Source: Oscheius sp. JU75
Lineage: Eukaryota > Nematoda > Chromadorea > Rhabditida > Rhabditidae
DNA length: 64,000 bases
Direction of reading: 5' to 3'
Assembly (NCBI GenBank): GCA_037178855.1
Contig: JASJZC010000006.1
Span: forward strand, 4,650,001-4,714,000
The notes under the pieces are model-generated. The model had not been told where the DNA came from. It was given only the letters and a program-made list of their open reading frames with translations, and made no database searches. The position numbers and the translations under genes were made by a program. Of this stretch, positions 62,298 through 64,000 are shown in pieces (within the stretch, counting starts at the first letter, position 1; every line of letters starts with the position of its first letter).

Positions 62298-63999
62298 TTA
62301 AAGCGACGACACGTTATGCTGCTGTTGCTCCGACTCTTCCATCACAGATTCGTGCACGACGTTCCCGTTCTGAGACAACCTATAGAAACCACATTATTGG
62401 ATATCTAAAAGTAAAAACTACTTGGCGGTCGAGTTACTGTGACTTGTCTCCCGCATATCATCATCGTCGTTGTTATTACGATCGTCAGCGTGCTGAAATC
62501 CATTGGATAAGGTAGTCAGCCTGTTGCCTACCTCCATATGGTTACTCTTCACACTCCAAGCAGCTTCGGAAGTTCTGTCCTCCTCCGGTTCATGATGACC
62601 GTCTTCTTTGTACGAATGCTCAAACTCGGCTGGAGAGGCATTATACACTGAGCGGGTCATTGGATCATCTGAACAAGACTCTTTCAAAAACGATTCTCGA
62701 AACAGTACCATGATTCTCGTGAATGACCATACTGTCAGTGCTCATCTTGTCGTCTTCTTCAGGCTCACTCGGTGGTCGAGGAGTGGGACCGGTAGTTGTG
62801 ATCACGACGTGATGATGGAGGTTGTCCTGTTCATCGTGACTGAGATTCTCGGCGATTTCTACAGGCTCAATCTCGATGGAATGGCGATGATGATGCTCTT
62901 CCATATGCTCATCAGCTGGAATCTCGAAAGCTTCCGGTAGTTTGTCTTCGTGTCCATGATCGATCAGTCCTTCTGTGGAAACCTCGAACGCTTCAGCCGG
63001 ATGTTCCGATCGAACTGGCGAAGAAGGAGGAGATGGCTCTCGATGAACATCAGTCGGGATCTCGAAATCTTCTGCATGTATATCTTCCTCATGACGAGAT
63101 TCATGCCCTTGACTGGAAGGCGAACGAGGAGGAGATGGCTCGGCGTGACCATGATCCAGATCTGAAGGAATGTCGAAAGCGTCAGTTCCAGAATGAGGAG
63201 CCTCTTCCTCGTGATGAATTGGAGGAGATGGTTCCCGTTCGTTTAGATCAGGAATCTCATAAGTGTGCGCCAAATCATGATGTTTGGGACGAGATTCGTG
63301 TTCCGAAACTGGTGGAGATTGACGGTCAACCAGTTCATCAGCTGGGATTGCAAACGCCTCGGGCTCATGTTCTGTTCGGACTGGAGATGATGGAGGCGAC
63401 TGATGATCATCAACAGGGACTTCTGGAGACTTGTGGTCGTCAGAGAGAGCAGGAGAGACAGCCTTTTGACTCTGAACATCATGTTCCGACTCAGGAATGC
63501 TTCTCTTCCTCCTCTCCTCATGTGGCTCGGACCTAGCTGGGGAAGCCAATGGGGAATGCTCATGTTCAACCAATTCATCGGCAGGCACTTCAAATGCCTC
63601 GGCAGGACGATCTTCCTCCTGATGCTTGAAATTCTCTGAAGCGGACATCAGAGAAGAACGACGGAGTTCATCGTTTGCAATCTCAAATGGTTCAGGTTCG
63701 TGTACCGACTCTTCGCGGACTGATTCCTCGTGCTCCAGGTGATGCTGCTGAATCTCATGATCATGTTCTGAACGGACTGGAGAAGCTAGTGGAGAATGCT
63801 GTGAAGCCACATCGTCTGCCGGTACTTCAAAAGCCTCTGGAGACTTGTGTCCTTCTTCAGATCGGACTGGAGAAGCCAACGGAGACTGATGATGTTCGAC
63901 CAGTTCGTCAGCTGGAACCTCAAAAGCCTCAGCCGGGCGATCCTCCTCGTGATCAGAGGGTCTCGACTCGTGCTCAGAGCGGACAGGGGACGGCAACGG
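62298..63999 (-). CDS. Acidic His-rich tandem-repeat protein, 5' end beyond window
   Basis: Exons 62298-62379, 62422-62492, 62532-62668 and 62709 to the window edge give over 520 residues, the first exon(s) missing. The large exon is built of diverged repeats of a roughly 30-residue unit, EAFEVPADELVEH followed by SPLASPVRSEH. Variants include EPFEIANDEL, EAFAIPADELVD, DAFDIPSDLDHG, EDFEIPTD and EAFEVSTEGLID. It is rich in Glu, Asp, His, Pro and Ser, with no membrane segment in the part seen. After the repeats come HHHRHSIEIEPVEIAE and short acidic exons to the stop at 62298-62300. The periodic hydrophobic core (FE(V/I)P) in a charged background suggests repeated binding motifs in a disordered scaffold. 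Function unknown. Confidence 0.75.
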
Positions 64000-64000
64000 A

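Overview
The window is animal nuclear DNA and almost certainly comes from a nematode, probably a chromadorean. Genes are compact. Most introns are 36 to 60 bases with GT...TTTCAG ends. Many genes have a 3' splice site 0 to 4 bases before the start codon, which is the mark of spliced-leader trans-splicing. Genes are stacked 130 to 175 bases apart on one strand in operon-like runs. One gene encodes a DUF273 protein, a family I know from nematodes. I cannot name the species. All gene models were spliced by hand; nearly every model closes with consistent phase at each junction, and the exceptions are stated.

Region by region. 1-3.8 kb: the 3' part of an importin-5 gene (+) converges on a membrane-anchored papain-family protease (-). 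3.8-9.7 kb: no gene seen. 9.7-13.0 kb: a single-pass fibronectin-III protein and a secreted class 3 lipase (+). 13.7-18.7 kb: a long-isoform TSC22-domain gene (-). 20.0-21.3 kb: a repeat element with inverted arms of about 280 bases. 22.9-28.6 kb: an ACK-family tyrosine kinase (SAM-like, kinase, SH3, CRIB, UBA) with a GC-AG intron. 29-38 kb: a small unknown protein, a DUF273 glycosyltransferase-like protein and a small membrane protein, all on the minus strand and set among short dispersed repeats. 38-42.3 kb: no gene seen.

42.3-55.6 kb is the gene-dense core. A minus-strand run reads, in transcription order: small membrane protein, MED22, a coiled-coil protein, HAP40-like, NEK6/7-like kinase, PIG-X, NSE1, and an acidic repeat protein. 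It diverges, across about 110 bases, from a plus-strand run of SLU7, WDR5 and a PAP2 lipid phosphatase. Both runs look like nematode operons of housekeeping genes (transcription, splicing, chromatin, genome stability, GPI-anchor synthesis).

55.7-64 kb: a 380-base MITE, then the most striking gene in the window. It is predicted to encode a secreted three-finger (Ly6/activin-receptor-like) ectodomain, one transmembrane segment and a cytoplasmic PP1-like phosphatase domain that has lost nearly all metal-binding and catalytic residues. In layout this is a receptor with a pseudophosphatase in place of a kinase. A candidate microprotein, a multi-pass membrane protein and a two-TM protein follow. 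The window ends inside a long acidic, histidine-rich tandem-repeat protein.
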